Assembly: GCA_001970955.1 (NCBI GenBank)
Contig: MPUH01000332.1
Location: 1-64,000, forward strand
Reading direction: 5' to 3'
DNA length: 64,000 nucleotides
From: Stentor coeruleus
Lineage: Eukaryota; Ciliophora; Heterotrichea; Heterotrichida; Stentoridae
Numbering within the stretch: the first letter of the stretch is position 1; every line of letters begins with the position of its first letter. The notes under the pieces are model-generated. The model was not told the origin of the DNA and searched no databases. It was given only the letters and a program-made list of their open reading frames with translations. Positions 54,769 to 62,945 of this stretch are shown here, piece by piece. The position numbers and the translations under genes were made by a program.

Positions 54769-55227
54769 ATGCATTCAACCAGTTATCATGGGCAGAAACA
54801 CTCAAACTCAAGACATTACCCAGAAGAAACTCCTTACAAAAGGTCGAATTATCCAGCTCGTAGCATTTCACCAAGACTTCCTCAACGTTATGATTCAAAA
54901 AATAAAAGACCTCCACAAAAAAATTATAACAAAAGTCCTATAAAATATAATAATAAAGAAACCCCAGAAGATGAACTTTGTAGCATTTCTACATCGCCAA
55001 GCAGGAACAATTCTCAGAGTTTTTATAAAAAGCATGAAGATTATAAAAAAAATGCAAATAAAAAAATACGATGTGACTTTCCTCAGGATTTATTAAAAGA
55101 GTTTGGGTTTTTGGACTCTCCTGTTGCTAAGGATAAAGAAGAAACTGTTAGAACTTTATTAGACCCAAGTTCAGGGAAAAATGAAGTTGATGAAATCCTT
55201 GCAGCGATAACTACTAATGAAGAGTAA
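54769..55227 (+). CDS. Small basic disordered protein, unknown
   Basis: A 152-residue protein rich in Lys, Asn, Ser, Pro and Tyr (SISPRLPQRYDSKNKRPPQK) with a possible ordered C-terminal helix (DLLKEFGFLDSPVAKD, DEILAAITTNEE). No recognised domain. TTATAA directly precedes the ATG, supporting a real gene. The next small gene starts 16 bp after its stop. Confidence 0.65.
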   Translation: MHSTSYHGQKHSNSRHYPEETPYKRSNYPARSISPRLPQRYDSKNKRPPQKNYNKSPIKYNNKETPEDELCSISTSPSRNNSQSFYKKHEDYKKNANKKIRCDFPQDLLKEFGFLDSPVAKDKEETVRTLLDPSSGKNEVDEILAAITTNEE

Positions 55228-55243
55228 TTATAAGAATAATAAT

Positions 55244-55468
55244 ATGGATGATGAGAAAAAGTATTTAGAAAAATTAGGATGGGAAAATGTTGAGGATAAA
55301 AATGGGATGATTGAAGGGGTTTGTGATGGGAGAAGAGTTTTAGCAAGAGTTGTAGAAGATGGGATTAGAGCAGGGGATGAGAATGATATTGTGATGATAA
55401 GATATGATGAAGATTTTTTAGTTTATAAGTGTGTGAGAGGTTGGGATAGTTTAAAAAGTGTTATATAA
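55244..55468 (+). CDS. Small acidic protein, unknown
   Basis: A 74-residue protein, MDDEKKYLEKLGWENVED at the N-terminus and a compact C-terminal half with RRVLARVVEDGIRAGDE and YKCVRGWDSLKS. I chose the ATG at 55244 because an earlier ATG (55217) would overlap the preceding gene. Composition is gene-like. No intron of 15/16 nt would fuse it with the upstream gene. Function unknown. Confidence 0.55.
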   Translation: MDDEKKYLEKLGWENVEDKNGMIEGVCDGRRVLARVVEDGIRAGDENDIVMIRYDEDFLVYKCVRGWDSLKSVI

Positions 55469-55561
55469 ACTGTTTTTTAAGGTTTAGGGTTTATGATTTT
55501 ATGAATTGTTTTGTAGGAATTGAAAGATTTAATTTAATAAAAAAAAACTAGTATTACTATA

Positions 55562-57670
55562 TTACTTACGAGGAGATCTTTCTTCAGTTATACTCATACG
55601 GCCAACTAATGATGAAGGAGAAGAGTCTCTTGAGCTTTTAGAAACAGAAGAAAATCTAGGTGAGGCATCAGGAGAATCTTTCTTTTCTAATTCTACAGGA
55701 GTATAAATAGTCAAAAACTCATCAATACTAGTAAATCCTCCACCAACTCTAACTAAAAGTTTCCCAGATTCGATTTTAATATAAATTTTCTTAGTCCCAA
55801 ACAAATAATTCCCCCCTCCTTGACGGACAAACTTTATAGGAACTGGTTCATCTTTTGTAGCTAAATAATCACATAAAGCTACATCAACAGGGTCATCTTT
55901 TATAGCAACATAAATCAGATTATTTTTCTTAGCATTACCAACACGGGATTTTAAATCATCAATTTCATCAGCTTTTTTGTCAATAGAATCTATCATATAA
56001 TCCAATTTCTCAGCTTGTGAAAACACTTTACTGCTTTCATCAAACAAAATTTTCGATCCAGCTTCTAAGTCTCTCATTATTGTCACTCTAGAATCAGCAT
56101 GAACTTTTTTCATTTTTTCTAAATCGGCGATAAGTTGATCAAGGTCAGCTCGAACACAACAAATTTGTTCTTGGGAAATCTTTTGACTTGAAGCTTCTAA
56201 AAGACGTTTTCTTGTATCGAGAATTTCTTGTTCTTTTTTCTCAACATTGACTTCGAATTGATTTACTCTTCCCACTGAAGTTCTTTTATTTGCGATAAGG
56301 TCTTGTTGTTTTTGATATATTTCATTACTTTGCTTTTCGAGATCGGTGGTTAGTTGGTCGAGTTTTTGACTGATTTCATCTCTTTTAGTTGACTCGGCTT
56401 GATATGCTTGTGTAGCAATTTTAGCTTGGTTTTTGAGGTCTTGAAGATCAGAAAGTTTGCTTTTTATTTGTTGGATACTTTTACGTAATTTCTCATTGGA
56501 TTCATTGGTGCTTTTAAGTTCTTTTGAAGCCTCGTCGATTTTCAGCTTTGCCTCATCACGTTCTTTTCTTATAGTCTCATTATCTTTAACTGCACGACTA
56601 TGAGCTTCAGTCAAATCACTTTGTGACTTATCTATTTTTTCCTGCAGTTCACCTTTCTTTTTCTGAGTTTCCTGGTTTACTTTCTCCAATTCTGTTAGTA
56701 CCCTTTTACAATCCTCATATTGTATTCTTTGTGCATTAAGAACAATATTTTCTCTTTTCAAATCTCCAAGTTGAGCTTTAAGCAAATCTAACTCACTTTC
56801 CAATTTTCTCGCTTGGTCTTGTTTATCAATAACAAGGTCCTTTGTCGCTTTGCGGCTTTCCTGTAATTCCAAGAGCCTCTCATGTTTTTTCATCCATTTT
56901 TCTTTTAAAACTTCCATCTCGCCTTGTGACCTTTGTTCTAAATCTCTCCTTAAATCAATCCTTTTATACATTTCTTCACGGATTTCAGGTAGTCTATCTG
57001 CTATAATTGTCAGATGTTTCGCTTCATCACAAAGTTTCTTAACAATTTGTTTCAAATGTGGTCCTGGCATCGAATGCAAAGCTTCAATCGACACATCTTC
57101 AACATGATTAAGACCAAGTTCTAAAATTTCAGTTTCTTGTTGCCCAGGACTATCTGGTTCTAATGAGATTTTTATAAGATTTCCCATAGTGCTTTCTCTG
57201 TATTTCCAGACATCATTTAATGGTTCAGCATTAGTTTCTTTACCTGTAGCTAGTTTTTCTAAATAAGGGCATTTGATTTCTTTAAGTCCTTTACTAGAGC
57301 GTCTTGTTGGAATTGTAGTCTTTGTCTTAGGTTTATCAAGTTTGGTAAGATTTGCTAGGATTTTGATTTTCAAATTCTCATAATCTTCGCTTTTAAGTTT
57401 AAACCATCTATCAACTTTACCTGATAAAGTGTCACCAAATAAGGTACCCATTGAAATTTTTGTCTGACCTGCGGTTTTTTCATTCACGTATAAGGATATT
57501 ATCATACTTGTGTTAGCCATCACTTCAGTTAGAGATAAGATTACTTGACCTTTGCCTAAGATAGTTTCTTTGCAATCTGCAATTTCGACTATACAAATCG
57601 ATGCCCCTCCTGCGATTCCAGAAATTTCTTTAAGTTCAAAACGCAGTTCAAATAACTTTCTTTCTTCCAT
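55562..57670 (-). CDS. GAR-domain (GAS2-like) coiled-coil protein
   Basis: A 702-residue protein. The first ~135 residues form a beta-rich domain that could be C2-like (LRFELKEISGIAGGASICIV). The middle (about 200-560) is long coiled coil. Near the C-terminus (about 605-660) a GAR-type domain is visible: FVRQGGGNYLFGTKKIYIKI, then GKLLVRVGGGFTSIDEFLTIY, matching the VRVGGGW..L..(Y)L core of GAS2 proteins. GAR domains bind microtubules. Two of the usual upstream zinc Cys are absent. The Ser/Pro-rich tail could be phosphorylated. It probably links microtubules or membranes in the cortex. Confidence 0.8.
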   Translation of the reverse strand: MEERKLFELRFELKEISGIAGGASICIVEIADCKETILGKGQVILSLTEVMANTSMIISLYVNEKTAGQTKISMGTLFGDTLSGKVDRWFKLKSEDYENLKIKILANLTKLDKPKTKTTIPTRRSSKGLKEIKCPYLEKLATGKETNAEPLNDVWKYRESTMGNLIKISLEPDSPGQQETEILELGLNHVEDVSIEALHSMPGPHLKQIVKKLCDEAKHLTIIADRLPEIREEMYKRIDLRRDLEQRSQGEMEVLKEKWMKKHERLLELQESRKATKDLVIDKQDQARKLESELDLLKAQLGDLKRENIVLNAQRIQYEDCKRVLTELEKVNQETQKKKGELQEKIDKSQSDLTEAHSRAVKDNETIRKERDEAKLKIDEASKELKSTNESNEKLRKSIQQIKSKLSDLQDLKNQAKIATQAYQAESTKRDEISQKLDQLTTDLEKQSNEIYQKQQDLIANKRTSVGRVNQFEVNVEKKEQEILDTRKRLLEASSQKISQEQICCVRADLDQLIADLEKMKKVHADSRVTIMRDLEAGSKILFDESSKVFSQAEKLDYMIDSIDKKADEIDDLKSRVGNAKKNNLIYVAIKDDPVDVALCDYLATKDEPVPIKFVRQGGGNYLFGTKKIYIKIESGKLLVRVGGGFTSIDEFLTIYTPVELEKKDSPDASPRFSSVSKSSRDSSPSSLVGRMSITEERSPRK

Positions 57671-58990
57671 TTAATTTTTACTATCTAACGGACCGATTAT
57701 GAAGAATTGATTTGAGTATAAAATTTGCTTTGGATGAGATGATTTAGATTTTTATTTGGGTTTTAGAAAGATTGGCAGGAGATTTTGTTAGGTGGAAGTT
57801 TGGATTGTCAGGAAAAGGAAAAAATACGAGTTTGGTTTATGGAATTTTTATTTAGCAGTGGGATGCTGTTAGGATTTGGATAAGATTTTTAGAGATTTGT
57901 GAAGAGAGAATATGGAGATTATTTAACGGAGAATGAACTGGAGATTATTTTTAATAAACTTGATGGTAGATTAAGGGAATTTGGAAAATGGGGATTGTTT
58001 AAAATGTTTTGTGAATGAAGATTTTAACTGTGCAAGGAATAATAATTGAATGCTTTTAAAAGGATAATTTTATTTTGTAGGATTCAGATATATTAATAGA
58101 ATTTTTACTCTATCGGCTAATATTTAAAGTAATAATTATAGATTAAAGTTTTCTACTCTTTTGAGATTCGTAGTTTCTCTGGACAATTTTTTTTTGATTT
58201 TTGATAGGCTTTAAAAAATTATTATTATTTATTATATTAAAGAACTTTCTTTATCTTTTTACACTATGATCTATAGGCTTTAAAAAATTATTATTATTTA
58301 TTATATTAAAGAACTTTCTTTATCTTTTTACACTATGATCTTCAAGGCTTTTGATATTATTTTTTTCAGATTTATCATTAAGATTAATTTATTGCTTTTG
58401 ATCATGAAAATCTTAACATTGATATTTTATATAAAAACATGATACCTTTAAACAAAAATTGTGTGTTTATGTTGAGCCACTAAATAATCAAGCTAGATAT
58501 AACAAAATTTATTTTTAAATATATATACAGTAATTTTATAATAAAATTTGCTTCTATATTCTAACTCCTACATGTTAATTCACTTAAAGTTTATCTTATA
58601 TATTCTAGCAAGTTAGGGAAATATTTATTAGTTAAACTAGTTCTCATTTTCATGTCATCCAAATTTAGAACTACCCTATTCAAATATTTTCCAGATTTTC
58701 TTAATTAAACATCTCAGATTAAGCTATAATTTCTTCAATATATACTCAATCTTCTTCTCACTTTTATAATTAATAAATTTGATTCCTATCTAAGCATTTT
58801 TCTAAAACTTTATTTATCTTCATTTTTTTTAACATTTTCTTGTTTTAATGCATAAACATACTTAATTTTTTGTATTTAAATATCAATACCATCCATAAAT
58901 CTTCCCATATCAATAAACCAATAACTCCTTATATCATAAAATCTAGCATTTTAACCCCAAAACTTCTAAAAATTTTCTAATCTAATTAAG
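57671..58990. other. Long gene-free interval with a duplication and a weak coding remnant
   Basis: About 1.3 kb between two same-strand (minus) genes. The frame 57899-58018 is open for 39 codons with gene-like content (REYGDYLTENELEIIFNKLD) and its G-rich upstream part is also coding-like, so it may be a decayed gene; no match is recognised. A 2 x 69-bp tandem duplication lies at 58204-58341. Otherwise AT-rich, no motif. Confidence 0.4.
58204..58341 (+). repeat. Perfect tandem duplication, 2 x 69 bp
   Basis: Copies at 58204-58272 and 58273-58341 are identical. The unit contains TTTAAAAAATTATTATTATT and ends in ACTATGATCT. Because there is no difference between the copies it must be young. 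Confidence 0.97.
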
Positions 58991-59737
58991 TTAAATTGAC
59001 TTAACTGATCCTCCCATACTTTTCCCTAATCTCTGCATCAAAGCAACTTCTTCCATTTCCAAAGCTTTCATCCTTTTTTCAAACTCCATCTTCTCTGCTT
59101 TTTCTTCACTAATTTTCTTCAAATACTCTTTATGCAATCCTTCTTTCACATTCTTCCAATTCTCAACCCTTGAAGTTTCTAACCTTTTATTTGCTTCTCT
59201 AATAGCTTGAGCTTTAGTATAATTTTTTTCTCTACTACTTTCAATAAAAAGCGATTTTATCCTCAAATTTTCCTTCTTATCATTCTTACGTTTTCTATTC
59301 AAACTTAAATGAATCTCACTTACATTCTTTTTTATATCTTTCATAGTTTTATTATGTTCAACTTTGCTTTGAATAATTTTTTCTTTAATTTTGTCCACAC
59401 AGACTTTCTTTTCTTCATGGATTTTTTTCTTTTCTTCTTCAATAAACACTCTATGTTCATGGACTTGAGTCCTAGCCAGTTTGATTTTCTCTTCTTCTTG
59501 AATGCGTTTTTTCTCATCTTGCTCTGCTCTTTTCAACTTGTTTACCCGATTTTGTAGCAATTGCATGTATAACGCCGTAACTTTTTTGTCGATGTTAGCT
59601 TTGAATTTTTCTTCAGCTTCGGGAATTTTGTGTTTAGTTATGATAACTGGTGCGGAAATCGAGCTTCCAATGCTTTTTTCAGCAAGATATTTGAAGTCTA
59701 AGTGAGAATTCAGGTCATTACTTGAAGAATTTTCCAT
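58991..59737 (-). CDS. Unknown charged helical protein
   Basis: A 248-residue protein starting MENSSSNDLNSHLDF. It is mainly a single long Lys/Glu-rich helix with coiled-coil character from about residue 60 onward (QDEKKRIQEEEKIKLARTQV, KKISEEKAEKMEFEKRMKAL). The ATG at 59737 is chosen because an earlier in-frame ATG (59788) would overlap the preceding gene. It starts 8 bp after the preceding stop on the same strand. Such ciliate proteins are often microtubule-associated, but no family match is clear. Confidence 0.7.
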   Translation of the reverse strand: MENSSSNDLNSHLDFKYLAEKSIGSSISAPVIITKHKIPEAEEKFKANIDKKVTALYMQLLQNRVNKLKRAEQDEKKRIQEEEKIKLARTQVHEHRVFIEEEKKKIHEEKKVCVDKIKEKIIQSKVEHNKTMKDIKKNVSEIHLSLNRKRKNDKKENLRIKSLFIESSREKNYTKAQAIREANKRLETSRVENWKNVKEGLHKEYLKKISEEKAEKMEFEKRMKALEMEEVALMQRLGKSMGGSVKSI

Positions 59738-59745
59738 ATTAATTA

Positions 59746-60474
59746 TTAAGAAAGCTTTGCAGTTAAATAATTGTGCATAAAAATACATTTCTCTTTGAGT
59801 TCACCCAAATTACACCCAGAAATGTATGAAAATTTCTTTTTGGCAGGGGATAAGGATCTGTAAAGTTTTATTGGAGGTTCAGTTAGAGGATTTTGTTGAG
59901 GTTTTTTAAGACTTTTATCTAGGTTTGGGGAGAATGTACAGGTTTTTTCGTATTCTTCATCAGCTTTTTGTCCTAGTTTTTTCCTGTTGGAGTTTTTTTT
60001 TTTCAGATGTTTTTGGCCTCTAGAGTACATGTCAAAACTCTCATGATTTGAGGATTCTGCTTCTGGTAAATATGAAGTTGAAAGGTTTTTCGATATTTTA
60101 CTTATGGCGAATGAGGTTAAGGATTTTATATTTGCGTAGTTAATAAAAGGCTTTTCTGTTTGAGGATTAAATTTCGGCTTTATTTGAGATTTTATTTTGT
60201 TTATATAAGAAGTAGTTTTTAAGGTTGAAGCTGAGTTGGAATTAACTAAAGCTTTAGAGACTGTTGATATTTTAGGTACTTGCTTTACTTCTTTCATTTT
60301 CTCGAAGTTTACTTTCATTTTGAGATTGTCCATCTTCATTTTCCTAACGTCCACTTTTATTGGTATGCTTGAGATACTTACGCTACTGTCGATTATCCCT
60401 TTTAAAGAATCTATACTTATAGTAAAATGAGGTACGTCTGATATTGGACTGGGAAAAGTTATTGGACTATCCAT
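59746..60474 (-). CDS. Unknown basic protein, possibly centriolar/ciliary
   Basis: A 242-residue protein from the first ATG in frame (60474). The N-terminal half is Ile/Ser/Lys-rich and weakly ordered; the middle contains YSRGQKHLKKKNSNRKKLG followed by EEYEKTCTFSPNLDKS. A basic helix followed by a TFxP-type motif occurs in many protist ciliary or centriolar proteins. No known family. Its stop lies 8 bp from the start of the next gene downstream. Confidence 0.65.
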   Translation of the reverse strand: MDSPITFPSPISDVPHFTISIDSLKGIIDSSVSISSIPIKVDVRKMKMDNLKMKVNFEKMKEVKQVPKISTVSKALVNSNSASTLKTTSYINKIKSQIKPKFNPQTEKPFINYANIKSLTSFAISKISKNLSTSYLPEAESSNHESFDMYSRGQKHLKKKNSNRKKLGQKADEEYEKTCTFSPNLDKSLKKPQQNPLTEPPIKLYRSLSPAKKKFSYISGCNLGELKEKCIFMHNYLTAKLS

Positions 60475-60896
60475 TTTTTTGTTTATTTTAGTGTCTTGGC
60501 CATTTAACACTTTAAATATGTTTTTAAATTATTGCGGCGTTGAGGAGGAAGCTTTATTGGTTAGTTTATTGAATGGCTTGATAAGAGAAGAGTAGTTTAA
60601 TAAAAAAATTCAAATGAAATATTTTATGATTGGGGTAAAGTATTATTATTTTAATGATATAATTTAATAAAGATATAAGATTTAAGTTTGAAAAATTGTA
60701 TTTTATTATATGAAGATTATAAAATTGTATTTATCAATGCAATAAATTAAGATAATAATTTATATTCCTTTTCATAACTAGCATTATTCACTTTTAATTT
60801 CAAGTACAATTGGCTTTTCTATTCAAAAATACTCCTAAATGATTATAAATTTCTAAACCTAAATCCACATTTTAATTTTACCACAAAATAATAGCA
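60475..60896. promoter_or_regulatory. Divergent promoter region (unknown gene / ALDH12)
   Basis: 422 bp between divergent ATGs. No motif, repeat or open frame is apparent beyond AT-rich sequence. Confidence 0.4.
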
Positions 60897-62480
60897 ATGT
60901 CTGTACTAAAAAGGTGCCTTAAAACAGCATGGTCGACCGTAGACCCTGAAACGCTTAGCGCTGCAAATCCAGCTTTAATCCAAAACTTCGTTCAAGGCAA
61001 ATGGACAAGTACAGAAAAAACCTTAAAAATCGTGGACCCTATGAACGGCGAGCATTTTATTTCTGTTCCAGACACATCAGTCCAAGAAGCAGGGCCATTT
61101 CTTGATGCAGCCAAAGCTGTAACAAAATCAGGACTTCACAATCCATTTAGAGATGTTACCAGATACAAACATTATGGAGCCGTCTGTCAAAAAGTGGCAG
61201 CTCAACTTCATGAACCTGAGACATTTAAGTTTTTCTGGAGACTCATACAAAGAGTAGCTCCAAAATCTAATGATCAATCAATAGGAGAAATGGCTGTGGT
61301 TCGGACTTTTTTTGAGAACTTTTCTGGTGATCAGGTAAGATTTTTAGCCAGAGGGTTTATGGTTACTGGGGATAGAGATGGTCAACAAACTCAAGGATAT
61401 AGATGGCCTTATGGACCTGTAGCTATTATTGCTCCATTTAATTTCCCTCTAGAAATCCCTGTATTACAGATGATGGGAGCTCTGTTTATGGGTAATATGG
61501 TGACAATAAAACCTGATACTCGTGTTGCAATTTGTTTAGAACAATGGATTCGTTTCTTACATTATTGTGGTATGCCACTAGGTGATGTAAGCCTTCTTAA
61601 TGGTCATGGTCCTACAATGGAGCATTTGATTAGAAAAGATGCTTTCAGAATGACTCAATTTACAGGTGGATCACGTGTTGCAAATCACTTAGCCGAAATC
61701 AGTAAAGGCAAAGTTAAAGTCGAAGATGCAGGTTTTGATTGGAAAATCCTTGGCCCAGATGTTCATGATATGGACTATGTAGCTAATACATCAGATCAAG
61801 ACGCATATGCTTTTGGAGGTCAAAAATGCTCAGCCCAATCTATAGTTTTTGCTCATGACAATTGGGTCCACGCAGGATTTTTTGACAAAATCAAGGCTTT
61901 GGCTGAAAAAAGGAATCTTGCTGATTTGACAGCTGTACCGATTCTTACATGGAACAATACAAAAATCCAACAACATGTTGATGCAGTGGCAAAAATCCCA
62001 GGAGCTAAAATTTTATTTGGTGGTGAAACTTTAAAAGAACCTCATAGAATTCCAAGTATCTATGGATCTTATAGACCTACAGCAGTATATGTGCCAATTG
62101 AAGAAATATATAAGAATTTTAACCTTGTAACATCAGAACTATTTGGCCCTTTTCAGATTGTAACGAGCTGGAGTTCGTTAAGTCAGGTTCTCCCGTTGTT
62201 GGAGAAAATGGAGCATCATTTGACTGCAGCAGTTGTGTCGAATGACCCGAATTTCTTAAGAGAAGTCCTTGGAAACACGGTTAATGGGACGACTTATGCA
62301 GGAATTAGAGCTAGGACAACTGGAGCACCACAAAATCATTGGTTTGGACCAGCTGGAGATCCAAGAGGAGCTGGTATTGGAACACCTGAAGCAATAAAAC
62401 TTGTATGGAGTTGCCATAGAGAAATTATTACTGATACAGGGAGTATTCCACAAGATTGGAAAACACCATCAAGTTCTTAA
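60897..62480 (+). CDS. Plant-type delta-1-pyrroline-5-carboxylate dehydrogenase (ALDH12)
   Basis: A 527-residue aldehyde dehydrogenase. The sequence resembles plant ALDH12A1 far more than animal ALDH4A1: GLHNPF, RLIQRVAPKS, GDQVRFLAR, QGYRWPYGPVAIIAPFNFPLE, VEDAGFDWKILGPDV (catalytic Glu at about 274), FGGQKCSAQS (catalytic Cys at about 312), NGTTYAGIRARTTGAPQNHW and GDPRGAGIGTPEAIKLVWSC. P5CDH oxidises P5C to glutamate with NAD+ as the second step of proline breakdown. The N-terminus (MSVLKRCLKTAW) is amphipathic and basic enough for mitochondrial import. Confidence 0.95.
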   Translation: MSVLKRCLKTAWSTVDPETLSAANPALIQNFVQGKWTSTEKTLKIVDPMNGEHFISVPDTSVQEAGPFLDAAKAVTKSGLHNPFRDVTRYKHYGAVCQKVAAQLHEPETFKFFWRLIQRVAPKSNDQSIGEMAVVRTFFENFSGDQVRFLARGFMVTGDRDGQQTQGYRWPYGPVAIIAPFNFPLEIPVLQMMGALFMGNMVTIKPDTRVAICLEQWIRFLHYCGMPLGDVSLLNGHGPTMEHLIRKDAFRMTQFTGGSRVANHLAEISKGKVKVEDAGFDWKILGPDVHDMDYVANTSDQDAYAFGGQKCSAQSIVFAHDNWVHAGFFDKIKALAEKRNLADLTAVPILTWNNTKIQQHVDAVAKIPGAKILFGGETLKEPHRIPSIYGSYRPTAVYVPIEEIYKNFNLVTSELFGPFQIVTSWSSLSQVLPLLEKMEHHLTAAVVSNDPNFLREVLGNTVNGTTYAGIRARTTGAPQNHWFGPAGDPRGAGIGTPEAIKLVWSCHREIITDTGSIPQDWKTPSSS

Positions 62481-62576
62481 AATATAGGATTTAGTATTAA
62501 AATGGATGATATCAAAAAAATATTGTTATTTTATATGTATATGAGTATGTTTTTAAGAAAAAAATACTTTTATTGT

Positions 62577-62945
62577 TTATTTCTTTTTGCTTGGGAAAGG
62601 TTTAGGGTTAAAAGATGTTCCACAGCCACAAGTCATTTCTGCATGAGGATTTTCTTTAACTAAAAAAGCTCGCCGAATCATTTCTTGGGTGTAGTCTACT
62701 TTAGCTCCTTCAACTATAGAAAATGAGTCTTTGTCAATCACAAGTTTAGACCCATTTTCTTCGATTATATGGTCATTTGTGTTAAGGGTATTGCTTATTT
62801 CAAACTTATAGGAAAATCCTCCACATCCAGCACCTCCTTCGACAGTTAATCTTAGGAATTGATCATTACTACAGATTTTTTTTATTTGTTGAATACACTC
62901 TTGGGTCATTTTGACAAAAGACCTCTTTATGATCAATTTGAACAT
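62577..62945 (-). CDS. ISCA2-type iron-sulfur cluster assembly protein
   Basis: A 122-residue A-type carrier. A basic leader (MFKLIIKRSFVK) could direct mitochondrial import. The conserved Cys are all present: GGAGCGGFSYKFEI (first Cys) and MTCGCGTSFNP (two Cys). ISCA2 acts with ISCA1 and IBA57 to build [4Fe-4S] clusters in mitochondria. The length matches the family after cleavage. It converges with ALDH12 (96 bp between stops). Confidence 0.92.
   Translation of the reverse strand: MFKLIIKRSFVKMTQECIQQIKKICSNDQFLRLTVEGGAGCGGFSYKFEISNTLNTNDHIIEENGSKLVIDKDSFSIVEGAKVDYTQEMIRRAFLVKENPHAEMTCGCGTSFNPKPFPSKKK

Noticed and set aside
55217-55468. Two small frames as one spliced gene (54769-55468)
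   Set aside because: The only GT..AG at the junction is 11 nt; no 15/16-nt segment joins the frames.
59738-59788. Two minus-strand frames (58991 and 59746) as one gene
   Set aside because: They are in different frames with a stop between them, and no 15/16-nt intron joins them.
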